Positions 8,192 to 17,193 of a stretch of DNA of 32,585 bases are shown here, piece after piece. A model generated the notes under the pieces. The model searched no databases, was not told the DNA's origin, and saw only the letters and a list, made by a program, of their open reading frames with translations. This stretch comes from Candidatus Alcyoniella australis (GTDB lineage: Bacteria > Lernaellota > Lernaellaia > JAVCCG01 > Alcyoniellaceae). Both the position numbers and the translations under genes were made by a program. The first letter of the stretch is position 1. Every line of letters begins with the position of its first letter. The DNA lies in assembly GCA_030765605.1 (NCBI GenBank), contig JAVCCG010000143.1, forward strand, positions 1 through 32,585, given 5' to 3'.

Positions 8192-8767
8192 CTAAAAATA
8201 GTAGTGGAAGCCGATGGTGCCGTACCCTCCGCCGTAGGTGCCGATACCCTGATATTTTCCCACGTCGGTGTATTGCAGACCGAACTCCAGGTCGAACCCC
8301 AAGTTGGGCAGCTCCTGGAAGAAGAACTCCACGCCGCCGAACCCCATCAGGATCAGGCCGGTGGAGGTGTCGTCGCGCTTTCCGTCGTCAACGTGGATGA
8401 TCGAGACGCCCGGGCCTCCGCCCACGTAGAAGTTGCACCAGCTGTCCTGGACCAGGTTCGCCAGGAACTTGCCACCGAGGGTGAGGTTGCTGCCCTTGGT
8501 CTCGTCGTAGGAGCTGTAGTTGAACCCGGCGAGGATGTTCATCCCGAACATCTCGGTGAACCAGAACTTGGCCGAAAGCTCGTCAGTGGCGATGTAGTAG
8601 TCGGGCAGGGCCACCACGTCGTCGCTGATGAACGGGGTGCTGATCTGTTTGTTGTAGCCCACGCCGAGCCTTCCGGTCAGATCCTTGGCCGCGGCCGGAA
8701 ATGGGGTCCACAGTAAAGCGCAGGCAATCAGTGCGATAAGGCTAAGTCTTATAAGGGTTTTTGTCAT
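8192..8767 (-). CDS. Outer-membrane beta-barrel protein
   Basis: Small OMP-type porin-like protein: signal peptide at residues 1-27 (hydrophobic core LIRLSLIALIACALLW, cleavage after AAA), then about eight alternating amphipathic strands with aromatic girdles, ending in IGFHYYF. A terminal Phe preceded by alternating hydrophobics is the recognition signal for the BAM assembly machine. Length (191 aa) fits an eight-stranded barrel of the OmpW/OmpX/OprF-N type, without enough identity to choose between them. Strand turns carry Asp/Gly-rich loops such as VDDGKRDD. A GGAGG lies 10 bases before the ATG. It is transcribed alone, divergent from the Ppx/GppA gene. Confidence 0.8.
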   Translation of the reverse strand: MTKTLIRLSLIALIACALLWTPFPAAAKDLTGRLGVGYNKQISTPFISDDVVALPDYYIATDELSAKFWFTEMFGMNILAGFNYSSYDETKGSNLTLGGKFLANLVQDSWCNFYVGGGPGVSIIHVDDGKRDDTSTGLILMGFGGVEFFFQELPNLGFDLEFGLQYTDVGKYQGIGTYGGGYGTIGFHYYF

Positions 8768-8785
8768 CAGCGGGAAACCTCCATC

Positions 8786-8803
8786 AATACCCTATTTGGT
8801 ATT
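8786..8803. promoter_or_regulatory. Inverted repeat upstream of the beta-barrel gene
   Basis: AATACC and GGTATT form a 6-bp inverted repeat around a 6-base spacer, about 20 bases ahead of the beta-barrel start codon and just downstream of its likely promoter region. It could be an operator for either divergent gene. It is short and may be chance. Confidence 0.25.
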
Positions 8804-8809
8804 ACAAAC

Positions 8810-8837
8810 TTGATTCGGGTCAATATATTGGTATAGA
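8810..8837 (+). promoter_or_regulatory. Candidate sigma70 promoter for the Ppx/GppA gene
   Basis: TTGATT at 8810-8815, a 16-base spacer and TATAGA at 8832-8837, preceded by TG one base away (extended -10). It would give a leader of about 60 bases before the Ppx/GppA start. The region is clearly more AT-rich than the flanking genes. Confidence 0.4.
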
Positions 8838-8903
8838 TTGTAGCATGTCAAGCAACATTAAACCCGCATTGTCCGCCGGGCCGGTCGTAGTGCAAGTTCG
8901 AGC

Positions 8904-9902
8904 TTGCCTGTGAGCGACGCAGGCAGCGCAACGGTCGCCGGGCTGGATATCGGCTCGAACACCGTGCGCCTGCTGCTGGCGCGGGTCGCGGGCCGCGAGC
9001 TTCACCAGCTGCTGCGCCTGCAGGGGATCACCCGTCTGGGCGGGGGGTTCGACCCCGATGTGGGTTTAAGTCCGGCGGCCATCGAGCGCACTGTGGTCTG
9101 CCTGGAACAAATACGAACGGAACTCGACACAGAAAAACTTCCGCCGCACGTTGCGTTGGCCACCAGCGCGGTCAGGCGCGCGGCCAACGCCGGGCAATTC
9201 ATCGACCAGGTACTGCGGCGCACGGGATTTATCCTTGAGGTGATCGACGGCGCGCTTGAGGCGCAACTCACCGCCCGCGGCGTGCGCTCAAACCTGAGTC
9301 CGGTCGAGCCGTTTTGGCTGATCGACGTGGGCGGAGGCTCCACGGAGCTGGGTTTGTGGGGGAGCGACGAGGGGCGGGCGCGTAGCGTGGAGCTGGGTTG
9401 CATCAGCTTGCTCGACGCCGAGCTGCACGACGATCCGCCCAGCCGCGCGCAGCTGGAGAGCGCCGCACAGGCCGCCGGGCGGGCGATGGCGCAGATCGTT
9501 CGCGAGTTGAACGGAGAGCACGACGCAGCGGGCGGTGCGTTGGTGGCCGTGGCCGGCACCCCGACCACCTTGGCGGCGATGGAACTGGGGCTGCGCGAGT
9601 ATCGCGCTGAACTCGTGCACGGCAGCTCGCTGAGTCGCGGCTCGTTGCTGCGCCTGCTGGACCTGCTCGCGTCGATGAACGCGGAGCAACGCAGCATGCT
9701 TCCGGGGATGGAACACGGTCGCGAGGACCTTATAATTCCGGGAATCCTGCTGTTGCTCGGGGCGTTGGACGCCCTGGGATTGGACCAACTGACGGTCAGC
9801 GACGCCGGACTGCTCGAGGGAGCGGCGCTGCTTGCGGCCGACAGGCGGTTCGGCGTTGATCAACGGCGATTCGTGACCGGAGGTCGGTTGACGATCCTTT
9901 GA
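8904..9902 (+). CDS. Ppx/GppA family phosphatase
   Basis: Exopolyphosphatase / guanosine pentaphosphate phosphohydrolase of the ASKHA fold, which removes terminal phosphate from polyphosphate or pppGpp. Signatures: GLDIGSNTVRLLLARV near residues 13-28 (phosphate loop 1), ATSAVRRAANAGQF near 92-105, DVGGGSTELGLW near 146-157 (phosphate loop 2) and AVAGTPTTLAAMELG near 216-230. At about 330 residues it is the short two-subdomain form lacking the C-terminal HD-like extension, so it cannot be assigned to Ppx versus GppA. The start is uncertain: TTG at 8904 and GTG at 8910 both work and neither has a good ribosome site. It may lead a unit with the small membrane protein 78 bp downstream. Confidence 0.9.
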   Translation: MPVSDAGSATVAGLDIGSNTVRLLLARVAGRELHQLLRLQGITRLGGGFDPDVGLSPAAIERTVVCLEQIRTELDTEKLPPHVALATSAVRRAANAGQFIDQVLRRTGFILEVIDGALEAQLTARGVRSNLSPVEPFWLIDVGGGSTELGLWGSDEGRARSVELGCISLLDAELHDDPPSRAQLESAAQAAGRAMAQIVRELNGEHDAAGGALVAVAGTPTTLAAMELGLREYRAELVHGSSLSRGSLLRLLDLLASMNAEQRSMLPGMEHGREDLIIPGILLLLGALDALGLDQLTVSDAGLLEGAALLAADRRFGVDQRRFVTGGRLTIL

Positions 9903-9980
9903 ACGTTTGACTAGACTTGAGCACCATTTACTCGCGCCGGCATCGAACAATGCGGAGCGAATTTCGGGGGGAGGTAATCC

Positions 9981-10406
9981 ATGCGATTTCGTGAGCTGAT
10001 GTCCTCGCAATCGGGGAAGATCAATTGGGTCAACATCGTGCTGTTGGCGATCCTGGGGTTGTTGATCTACGGCGGTTACACGTTTTTGCCGATCTACTTC
10101 GACAACCTCGAGATCAAACGTTTCATCGACGAACAGGTTCTGCAATCCGGCGTATACGAGGCCTCGGAGATCGAGCAGAACATCAAAGACAAGGCGGTCG
10201 AGATGGGGGTCGAGCCGCAGAACTTCGCGGTCAGCGTCTCCAAGGCCAACCAGAAGATCAGCATCAACTGCGAGTACAGCCGTATCGCCAAGTTTTTCGG
10301 TCAGGACGTGCGCCGTGATTTCGTGATCAAGGTCTACAACCAGCCGATTCGCATACCGGAATCAATCCAACCGCACAAGCATGGTGTGGCTTCGGACAAC
10401 GACTAA
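9981..10406 (+). CDS. Single-span membrane protein, DUF4845-like layout
   Basis: A 141-residue protein with one N-terminal transmembrane helix (about residues 17-37, NIVLLAILGLLIYGGYTFLP) and a soluble remainder that should face the periplasm: a helical part with EIEQNIKDKAVEMGV, then beta strands FAVSVSKANQKISINC and VRRDFVIKVYNQPIRI. This layout is like DUF4845 proteins of unknown function, but similarity is only in plan and a few residues. A strong GGGGGGAGG ribosome site precedes the ATG by 6 bases. Only 15 bp separate it from guaB, so it is probably in the gua operon. Confidence 0.7.
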   Translation: MRFRELMSSQSGKINWVNIVLLAILGLLIYGGYTFLPIYFDNLEIKRFIDEQVLQSGVYEASEIEQNIKDKAVEMGVEPQNFAVSVSKANQKISINCEYSRIAKFFGQDVRRDFVIKVYNQPIRIPESIQPHKHGVASDND

Positions 10407-10421
10407 TCCCAGAGGTGACAG

Positions 10422-11885
10422 ATGTTGCAGCCTGAGCTGAAAATCGGCCTGACATTCGACGATGTGCTGCTGGTGCCAGCAAAGAGCAACGTGCTCCCCA
10501 ACCAGGTCGAGCTGCGTACGCGGCTGAGCCGCAACATCGAGCTACAGATCCCGCTGCTTTCGGCAGCGATGGATACCGTGACCGAGAGCGGCACAGCGAT
10601 CGCCATGGCCCAGTTCGGCGGATTGGGCGTGATCCACCGCAATATGCCGATCCAGGACCAGGCGCTGGAGGTCGATCGGGTCAAGAAGGCGGTATCGGGG
10701 ATGATCCTCAACCCGATCACCATGCAGCCCGATCAGCAGCTTCACGAGGCCACCGAGATCATGCAGCGCTATCACATCAGCGGCCTGCCGGTGGTCAGCA
10801 AGGGCAAGCTGGTCGGGATCTTGACCAACCGCGATTTGCGGTTCGTCAAAGACCTCGATCAGAAGATCAGCAAGGTGATGACCAAGCGCAACCTGATCAC
10901 CGTACCTCCGGGCACGACCCTGGAGGAGGCCAAAGATCTGCTGCACCAAAACCGCATCGAAAAGCTGCCCGTGGTCGACGACCAGTTCCGACTCAAGGGA
11001 TTGATCACGATCAAGGACATCGAGAAGTCAGAGCAATACCCCAATTCGGCCAAGGACGACCACGGCCGTTACATGGTCGGCGCGGCGGTCGGCACGGGCG
11101 AGGACACGCTGCAACGCGTCGCGGCGCTGCTGGACAAGAATTGCGATGTGATCGTGCTCGACACGGCTCACGGCCACTCCAAGGGCGTGATCGAGGTGCT
11201 TAAAAAGATCAAAGCGAGCTGGCCCGACGCCGAGGTGATTGCGGGCAACGTCGCCACCAAGGAGGGCACCTTGGCCTTGATCCGCGCCGGGGCCGACGCG
11301 ATCAAGGTCGGCATGGGTCCGGGCTCGATCTGCACCACGCGGGTCGTGGCCGGCGTGGGCGTGCCGCAGATCTCGGCGGTGGACGAATGCGCGCGCGCGG
11401 CACGGCGTCACGATGTGCCGGTGATCGCCGACGGCGGAATCAAATACTCCGGCGACGCGGCCAAGGCTCTGGCCGCCGGCGCCCATACCTGCATGCTCGG
11501 CGGAATGCTCGCCGGCACCGAGGAGAGCCCGGGCGAGATCATTCTCTACCAGGGGCGCTCCTACAAGGTCTATCGCGGCATGGGCTCGATCGAGGCGATG
11601 AAGCAGGGCAGCGCCGACCGCTATCGTCAGGCCCAGACCTCGGACGAGTCCAAGCTGGTCCCCGAGGGGATCGAGGGGCGTGTGCCCTACAAGGGCTCGA
11701 TCGGCGCGGTGCTGTTCCAGATGATCGGCGGTATCCGTTCGGGCATGGGCTACACCGGCTGCCGCACGATCGAGGAGATGCACACCAAAGGTCGCTTTAT
11801 CCGCATCAGCAGCGCATCGCTGCGCGAGTCCCACGTGCACGATGTGATCATCACCAAAGAGGCGCCGAACTACCGGGTCGACTGA
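10422..11885 (+). CDS. guaB: IMP dehydrogenase
   Basis: Cytosolic enzyme that oxidises IMP to XMP with NAD+, the first committed step of GMP synthesis. The TIM barrel begins with [18 protein letters not shown]. Two CBS domains are inserted at about residues 95-205 ([24 protein letters not shown] and a second VTV-type repeat). The catalytic loop is GPGSICTTR with the nucleophile C304. The flap and monovalent-cation region follow, with [10 protein letters not shown] and the Arg-rich [15 protein letters not shown]. Length 487 aa is standard for bacterial enzymes with CBS domains. An AGAGGTGA ribosome site precedes the ATG. guaA follows after 55 bp, the classic guaBA order. Confidence 0.98.
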   Translation: MLQPELKIGLTFDDVLLVPAKSNVLPNQVELRTRLSRNIELQIPLLSAAMDTVTESGTAIAMAQFGGLGVIHRNMPIQDQALEVDRVKKAVSGMILNPITMQPDQQLHEATEIMQRYHISGLPVVSKGKLVGILTNRDLRFVKDLDQKISKVMTKRNLITVPPGTTLEEAKDLLHQNRIEKLPVVDDQFRLKGLITIKDIEKSEQYPNSAKDDHGRYMVGAAVGTGEDTLQRVAALLDKNCDVIVLDTAHGHSKGVIEVLKKIKASWPDAEVIAGNVATKEGTLALIRAGADAIKVGMGPGSICTTRVVAGVGVPQISAVDECARAARRHDVPVIADGGIKYSGDAAKALAAGAHTCMLGGMLAGTEESPGEIILYQGRSYKVYRGMGSIEAMKQGSADRYRQAQTSDESKLVPEGIEGRVPYKGSIGAVLFQMIGGIRSGMGYTGCRTIEEMHTKGRFIRISSASLRESHVHDVIITKEAPNYRVD

Positions 11886-11940
11886 TCCGAATATCGCACA
11901 ACGCCCCAGACACAGAGCCCTGCGGGCCGGGGAACAACGG

Positions 11941-13512
11941 ATGTCGGTAAGCGCCAGCACTTCAGCGGCGATCAAAGATAAAATCCTGATCCTCGACTTC
12001 GGCAGCCAGTACACTCAGCTGATCGCCAGGCGTGTACGCGAGCTGCGCGTCTATTGCGAGATCCATCCGTACAACATGCCGCTGGAGCGCGTCGAGCGTT
12101 TTGACCCGCGCGGGATAATCCTCAGCGGCGGGCCCTCGTCGGTCTACGACAAGGACGCGCCCAAGTGCGACCCGCGGATCCTCGATCTGCCGCTGCCGCT
12201 GCTGGGCGTGTGTTATGGCATGCAGCTTTTGACCCTGCACTTCGGCGGCGAGGTGGCCCGCGCCCAGCGCCGTGAGTATGGACGAGCCGAGCTGTTGGTC
12301 CGCGACGCGGGCGACCTGTTCCGCGGATTCGTACCCGGCGATCCGATCGTCGCCTGGATGAGCCACGGCGACCGCATCGAGCGGCTGCCCGCGGGTTTCG
12401 ACGTGATCGCGCATTCGGAGAACTCGCCCTACGCGGCGGTGCGCGACGAGCAGCAGCGCGTGTTCGGCGTACAGTTCCATCCCGAGGTCGTGCATACCCC
12501 CCAGGGCAGCGAGATTATCGACAACTTCGTCCACGGCGTGTGCGGCTGCGGCTCGGATTGGACGATGCACAATTTCATCGAGGTCACGGTCGAGGCGCTG
12601 CGCAGTCGGCTGAGCCAGGGCCGGGTGGTGCTCGGCCTGTCCGGAGGCGTGGACAGCTCGGTGGTCGCACTGCTGTTGCACCGCGCGATCGGTGATCGGC
12701 TGACCCCGATCTTCGTCAACAACGGCGTGCTGCGGCTGCACGAGGCCCAGAAAGTCCAAGCCACGTTCCGCGATCGGCTGGGCGTCAAACTGGTCTACGT
12801 CGACGCCGAACAGCGCTTTTTGGACAAGCTCGCCGGAGTGATTGACCCCGAGCAGAAGCGCAAGGTGATCGGCGGCGAGTTCATCGCGGTGTTCGAGGAG
12901 TGCGCTGCGAAACTCGACGACGTGCGTTATCTGGCCCAGGGCACGCTATACCCGGACGTGATCGAGTCAGTGAGCTTCAAGGGCCCCTCGGCCACAATCA
13001 AGAGCCATCACAACGTCGGCGGGCTACCCGATCTGATGAGCCTCGAGCTGGTCGAGCCGCTACGCGAGCTGTTCAAGGACGAGGTACGCGAACTGGGCAT
13101 CGAGCTGGGACTGACCCCGGATCTGGTCTGGCGCCACCCGTTCCCCGGACCGGGGCTGGCCGTGCGCATCGTCGGCGAGGTGACCCGCGAGCGCGTACAG
13201 ACTCTGCAGTTGGCCGATCATATTATCACCGAAGAGATCGAGATCGCAGGCCTGGGCCGCGAGGTCTGGCAGGAATTCGGCGTACTGCTGCCGGTCAAGT
13301 CGGTAGGGGTGATGGGCGACGAGCGGACCTACGAATCGGTACTGGCCGTGCGCGCCGTGACCAGCCGCGACGGCATGACCGCGGACTGGGCGCGCCTGCC
13401 CCACGAGCTGCTGGGCCTGATATCAAACCGGATTATCAACGAGGTCGAGGGGATCAATCGCGTGGTCTACGACATCTCGTCCAAGCCGCCGAGCACCATC
13501 GAGTGGGAGTGA
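11941..13512 (+). CDS. guaA: GMP synthase (glutamine-hydrolysing)
   Basis: Converts XMP to GMP using ATP and the amide of glutamine. The class I glutamine amidotransferase domain (residues about 14-205) starts with [19 protein letters not shown] and has the triad C91 (GVCYGMQ), H180 and E182 (FHPE). The ATP-pyrophosphatase domain has the P-loop LSGGVDSSV around residues 233-241. The C-terminal dimerisation domain ends KPPSTIEWE, as expected for GuaA. 523 aa is normal. GGGGA lies about 7 bases before the ATG. It forms an operon with guaB and converges on the small lipoprotein gene 39 bp further on. I saw no good terminator between them. Confidence 0.98.
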   Translation: MSVSASTSAAIKDKILILDFGSQYTQLIARRVRELRVYCEIHPYNMPLERVERFDPRGIILSGGPSSVYDKDAPKCDPRILDLPLPLLGVCYGMQLLTLHFGGEVARAQRREYGRAELLVRDAGDLFRGFVPGDPIVAWMSHGDRIERLPAGFDVIAHSENSPYAAVRDEQQRVFGVQFHPEVVHTPQGSEIIDNFVHGVCGCGSDWTMHNFIEVTVEALRSRLSQGRVVLGLSGGVDSSVVALLLHRAIGDRLTPIFVNNGVLRLHEAQKVQATFRDRLGVKLVYVDAEQRFLDKLAGVIDPEQKRKVIGGEFIAVFEECAAKLDDVRYLAQGTLYPDVIESVSFKGPSATIKSHHNVGGLPDLMSLELVEPLRELFKDEVRELGIELGLTPDLVWRHPFPGPGLAVRIVGEVTRERVQTLQLADHIITEEIEIAGLGREVWQEFGVLLPVKSVGVMGDERTYESVLAVRAVTSRDGMTADWARLPHELLGLISNRIINEVEGINRVVYDISSKPPSTIEWE

Positions 13513-13551
13513 TCCGGGGTCGGACCGGCGAACGGTTGCTTAGCTAATAAT

Positions 13552-14019
13552 TCAGCGCGCGAGCGGGGGCGGCCAGCCTTGGATGGTCGTGAGTCTCCAT
13601 ACGCTCTTTTGACGCTTGGCAATGAAGTAGAGGTCGTAGGCCAAGTTTTGCTGATGCCTGATCACGCCGACCTGAACGTTCTCAATGTGGGTCATCGAGA
13701 CGCCGATCTTGGCAGTGCCGCCGCCCTCTTCGATGCTGACGATCTCGTAGGAGGTCGGTCGGAAACCGGTGTAGAAATCCGAGAAGAACAGCTCCGACTT
13801 TTCGTCGATAAACAGATTGGGAAAGTCCTTGCGCGCCCGCGCCACCTGTTCGGCTTCGGCGCTGCCGGTGGCCGCCGCCGCCAGGTCTGGGTCGGACAGC
13901 GTAATGGCATAGGCCATGAAGGCCTCGACCGCGCCCGCGGGCGTCTTGGGACCAGCTTCGCCGCAGCCGACAAGCATGCACAACGCCAACGTCGCCAGGA
14001 CAACTGAAGCAGCTCTCAT
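13552..14019 (-). CDS. Small lipoprotein, NTF2-like candidate
   Basis: Putative lipoprotein of 155 aa: hydrophobic leader with lipobox LVGC (about residues 16-19), then a helical start TPAGAVEAFMAYAITLSDPDLA and alternating strands ELFFSDF, TSYEIVSIEE, TAKIGVSM, LAYDLYFIAKR and SVWRLTTI. Helices followed by a curved sheet that ends in a Trp-containing strand resemble the NTF2-like/DUF4878 type of lipoprotein, but this is by pattern only. Its ATG overlaps the TGA of the GH4 gene (ATGA), so it is the last gene of the six-gene minus-strand operon. No function can be given. Confidence 0.72.
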   Translation of the reverse strand: MRAASVVLATLALCMLVGCGEAGPKTPAGAVEAFMAYAITLSDPDLAAAATGSAEAEQVARARKDFPNLFIDEKSELFFSDFYTGFRPTSYEIVSIEEGGGTAKIGVSMTHIENVQVGVIRHQQNLAYDLYFIAKRQKSVWRLTTIQGWPPPLAR

Positions 14020-15296
14020 CGATCAGACCCCCTGAGATAGTCGAATCCGTTGACCTCGATCATATCATCCAATACATCTTCGGCGCGGCTCGCGGTCGGG
14101 CCGAGGGGATTGCAGGTCAGCGCCAGCAGCGCCTTATCGCGGCTGCGTTCGCAATGCGCCTCGATCGTCAACCGCTCGTAGGCTTTGGCCGGAGCGATAA
14201 GCGCCAGCAAAGCGTCCTGCAACGGCTCGGTCGCCACCGGCACTGCACCACTTGTATTTAGCTTGCAGCTTATCTCTACAACGGCCTGCTCGTCCAGGTT
14301 CGGAATCGCTCCGGCATTGGCCACGTTGACGATGTGCTCGCGTCCCAGGTCGTTGGTGATCGTCTCGATCAGATCCACGGCGATTTTGGAGTAGAACGCG
14401 CCGCCGCGGTTTTCCAGGGCCGCGGGCTTAGTGTGCTGCGCGGGGTCGCGATAGATTTCGAGCAGCTCCTGTTCGATCAGCATTACCTCTTGGGCGCGGG
14501 TCTTGTCCTTGGACTTGAGCTGTTCGAGGATCCGGTCGGTGTAGTAGTAGTAGCGGTTGTAGTACATCGGGAACGCGCCCAGGGAATCGATCAGCCAAGG
14601 GTCGTAGGCCATGTCCGGGATGTTCGCCGGGCCCTCGGCCGTGTCGAAGATCGCCCGCAGCTTGTCGGTATGGTCCTCGCCGCGCACCAACACCTTGCGG
14701 ATCCAACCCAGGTGGTTCAGGCCCACGAAGTCCAGATGAACCTCCGAGGGGTCGGCCTGCAGCACGGCGGCGACCAGCATCAGCGACTCGGTGGGTACGT
14801 TGCACAGGCCGATCGAATTGACTTTCCCGTGGTCGAGCAACGCCTGGGTAATTAGGCCTGATGGATTGGTGAAGTTGATCAGCCAGGCCTCGGGGCACAG
14901 CCGACGCATGTCCTCGCAGATCGACAGCGCCACGGGCAGGGTGCGCAACGCCTTGGCCATTCCGCCGACGCCGGTGGTCTCCTGGCCAATAAGCTCGTGG
15001 CGCAATCCCATCAGGATGTCCTGATGCCGCGCCGCCTGTTTGCCCACGCGGAACTGGCTGAGCACGAAGTCCGCGCCGTCCAATGCCCGCTCACGATCAA
15101 GGGTCGTGCTCACGCGTAGCGGTGATTTGTAGTGCTCGACCATTCGTTGACAGAACGGGCCGACGACCTCGAGTCGCTGCGGATCGATGTCCATCAATAC
15201 GATCTCGCTATCCGCGAACAGCTCGGCACGCTGCAGCATGCCGTCGATGATCTCGGGTGTGTACGTGCTTCCGCCGCCGATAACGGCAATCTTCAT
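14016..15296 (-). CDS. GH4-family NAD-dependent 6-phospho-glycosidase
   Basis: Family 4 glycosidase. These enzymes cleave glycosides by a redox elimination mechanism, with NAD+ oxidising C3 of the sugar and Mn2+ assisting. The Rossmann loop is IAVIGGGSTYTPEI at the N-terminus. The IGQETTGVGGMAKALRT stretch and INFTNPSG are typical, and the metal ligands are C165 (LCNVP) and H195 (LNHLGW). YYNRYYYY lies near residue 245. It is most like the 6-phospho-beta-glucosidase branch (CelF/BglT/LicH). No phosphotransferase or sugar-uptake genes are visible, so a phosphorylated import product is not guaranteed as substrate. It overlaps the zinc-ribbon gene upstream and the lipoprotein downstream by ATGA junctions, and a ribosome site AGGA is 9 bases before the ATG. 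426 aa is standard. Confidence 0.92.
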   Translation of the reverse strand: MKIAVIGGGSTYTPEIIDGMLQRAELFADSEIVLMDIDPQRLEVVGPFCQRMVEHYKSPLRVSTTLDRERALDGADFVLSQFRVGKQAARHQDILMGLRHELIGQETTGVGGMAKALRTLPVALSICEDMRRLCPEAWLINFTNPSGLITQALLDHGKVNSIGLCNVPTESLMLVAAVLQADPSEVHLDFVGLNHLGWIRKVLVRGEDHTDKLRAIFDTAEGPANIPDMAYDPWLIDSLGAFPMYYNRYYYYTDRILEQLKSKDKTRAQEVMLIEQELLEIYRDPAQHTKPAALENRGGAFYSKIAVDLIETITNDLGREHIVNVANAGAIPNLDEQAVVEISCKLNTSGAVPVATEPLQDALLALIAPAKAYERLTIEAHCERSRDKALLALTCNPLGPTASRAEDVLDDMIEVNGFDYLRGSDR

Positions 15297-16084
15297 CGTC
15301 TGTTTTCCTCTTTGTTCTGTCCGGGCGCGCTGTCGGCCGCCATCCCGTTGAATTGTAAATCGGTCTTGAAGTCAAAGGCGCTCATCAGCTCCAGCGTCTG
15401 CGTCAGTTTGTCACGGGAGACCAAAACGTGGAAGCCGTTGTTGAACACGCTGAATCCCAGGGCCGAAAGCTGGCGGCCCTCGCTGTGCGCCGCGATCCCC
15501 TCGGATTCGAGCAGCGCGACCAGGTGATCGGAGCGCGACATATTGTAAGTGCGATAGACCTCGACCATCGAGCCCCTGACCATCGGGCGCGTCTTGACCG
15601 ACAAACGCTCTCCCACTCCGCTGACAATAAAAAGCGCGACAGCGGCCAGCACCACCAGCGCACTGGCCGCCACCCAGCCCTCACCTTTGGTGGAGACGAT
15701 CAGCACGACGGTCATGATCGCGAACGGCAGCAGCATGCCCAGCTTGAGTTTGAAACCGGAACGCCGATCGTCCGCGGCAGAGTGTACATCGTAGAGTTCG
15801 CGGTCGCGGTCGGCCAGCCGATCGTGTTGGCACTGGGGACAGAAGCGCTCGTTGGGCGCGTACTCAAAGCCGCATTCCGGGCACTCCACCTGATACTCGC
15901 GGCCGCATTGCGGGCAGGAGCGATCCAGTTGGTCGGACTGGTTGCCGCATTCGAAGCAGGTCATGCCCTCGGCCTTGGACTTGTCGAACTCGATTTGAAA
16001 GCGGCAGCCGCAGCTCATGCAGATTGCGCTCTCCGCGCCGACCGGCGCGCCGCAGACCGGGCAGGGCAGCTTACGACGCTCCAT
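15293..16084 (-). CDS. Triple zinc-ribbon membrane protein with DUF2007 domain
   Basis: Three short zinc ribbons occupy the first 85 or so residues: CPVCG with CMSCG, CFECG with CPQCG, and CPECG with CPQCQ, giving twelve Cys in CxxC pairs. Two hydrophobic helices follow (about 112-130 and 138-157: GMLLPFAIMTVVLIVS and AASALVVLAAVALFIVSG). The C-terminal part, beginning VEVYRTYNMSRSDHLVALLESEGIAA, resembles the DUF2007 'putative signal transducing protein' domain (about 180-250). The protein is not recognisable as an enzyme. Zinc ribbons on the cytosolic side suggest protein or nucleic-acid contacts. Its ATG directly abuts the TAG of the Gfo/Idh gene (no spacer), and GAGGAG sits 3 bases before it. 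It sits in the middle of the sugar-enzyme operon, which makes an accessory or regulatory role there plausible. Confidence 0.78.
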   Translation of the reverse strand: MERRKLPCPVCGAPVGAESAICMSCGCRFQIEFDKSKAEGMTCFECGNQSDQLDRSCPQCGREYQVECPECGFEYAPNERFCPQCQHDRLADRDRELYDVHSAADDRRSGFKLKLGMLLPFAIMTVVLIVSTKGEGWVAASALVVLAAVALFIVSGVGERLSVKTRPMVRGSMVEVYRTYNMSRSDHLVALLESEGIAAHSEGRQLSALGFSVFNNGFHVLVSRDKLTQTLELMSAFDFKTDLQFNGMAADSAPGQNKEENRR

Positions 16085-17164
16085 CTACTCCTCTGGCGGT
16101 CGCCAGAGGTCCACCGGGAATTCGCACGGTGGCGGGTCGAACGGGAATTGCACCTTGGCGCCGATGCGCGCCGAGTGGTAGGCCGCGAGCATGATCAGCA
16201 GCACCTCGCGTCCGTCCTGCGCGGTCTCAAGCGGTTGCGCGTCGCCGCGCACGCAGGCGCTGAAGTGCTCGAACTCGCCCACGTAGCCGTGTTCGTACAC
16301 GTCGTCGACCACCGGCCGCGTCCAGCCGCGGGCATCGTCGGGCAGCATGCCGTAGCCGGGGATGCTGAAAACGTCGAGCCCGGGATTGCTGAACGATTCG
16401 GCGCGACCCACGCCCTTGTCGCCGAACAGCTCGAGGGTCGAGTCCATGCCGCCGTGTTTGGCCCAACTGGCCTCGGCCACGCCCAGCACGTTGCCCTCGA
16501 ACTCGATCTGCACGATGCAGTGATCGTCCAGCTGCGTGCGCTCGTGGTGCATTACAGTGTCGATCTGCGCGTACACGCTGCGCACCGCGGGCTTGTCCAG
16601 CAGCCAGCGAATGGTCTCGATGCTGTGGCAGCCCAAATCGACCATCGCGCCGCCGCCGGCCTCGCTGCGCGTAAAGAACCAATCGGAGTAGGGCCCGGCG
16701 TGCCGCTCGATCTGGCGCACCATGTAGGGCGATCCAAAGGCGCCCTCTGCGTGAAGCTGCTTGAGCCGTACGAAGCGCGGTACGAAGCACAGCTCCTCGG
16801 CGTACATCAGCAGCCGTTTATGTTCTGCGGCAGCGGCGATCAGCGCGTCGGCCTCGGCCAAGGTGTTGCACAACGGCTTCTCGAGCACCACGTGCTTGCC
16901 CGCGGACAGCGCCTCGAGCGCGATCGGCGCGTGGTACGCGTTGGGGAACGAGACGCAGACCACGTCGATGTCCTCGCGCTCTAGAATCCGATGGTAATCG
17001 TCGTACGCGTCGGGCACGCCCTTCCACTGGGCGAACATCTCGGCGTTGCTGTGCGAGCGGCTGGCCACGGCAGCGACCTGGGTCCCGGGCACGCGCGCCA
17101 GGGCGTCGAAGTGCGTGCGGCTGATCGAACCCGAGCCGATCAGGCCGTAGCGAACTTTTTGCAT
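16085..17164 (-). CDS. Gfo/Idh/MocA family NAD(P)-dependent sugar dehydrogenase
   Basis: Rossmann-fold oxidoreductase of the glucose-fructose oxidoreductase / inositol dehydrogenase family. The dinucleotide loop is GLIGSGSIS (residues 7-15). The family motif EKP is at 95-97, with the catalytic Lys96, and the substrate-side DLGCH (D176, H180) matches the DxxxH pair of active members. The start is ATG 17164: GGAGG with a 7-base spacer precedes it, and residues upstream in the open frame are low-complexity and would overlap the neighbour. 359 aa is the usual length. The gene follows the DegT aminotransferase by 29 bp and abuts the zinc-ribbon gene. Members oxidise a sugar or cyclitol hydroxyl to a ketone, the right substrate type for the neighbouring aminotransferase. 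Actual substrate unknown. Confidence 0.92.
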   Translation of the reverse strand: MQKVRYGLIGSGSISRTHFDALARVPGTQVAAVASRSHSNAEMFAQWKGVPDAYDDYHRILEREDIDVVCVSFPNAYHAPIALEALSAGKHVVLEKPLCNTLAEADALIAAAAEHKRLLMYAEELCFVPRFVRLKQLHAEGAFGSPYMVRQIERHAGPYSDWFFTRSEAGGGAMVDLGCHSIETIRWLLDKPAVRSVYAQIDTVMHHERTQLDDHCIVQIEFEGNVLGVAEASWAKHGGMDSTLELFGDKGVGRAESFSNPGLDVFSIPGYGMLPDDARGWTRPVVDDVYEHGYVGEFEHFSACVRGDAQPLETAQDGREVLLIMLAAYHSARIGAKVQFPFDPPPCEFPVDLWRPPEE

Positions 17165-17193
17165 CTTTCTTCCTCCTGTGCGAGCGAGGTTAT

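Noticed and set aside
15428-16984. 518-codon plus-strand frame opposite the zinc-ribbon and Gfo/Idh genes
   Set aside because: Spans two recognisable minus-strand genes and their junction. No credible start or motif.
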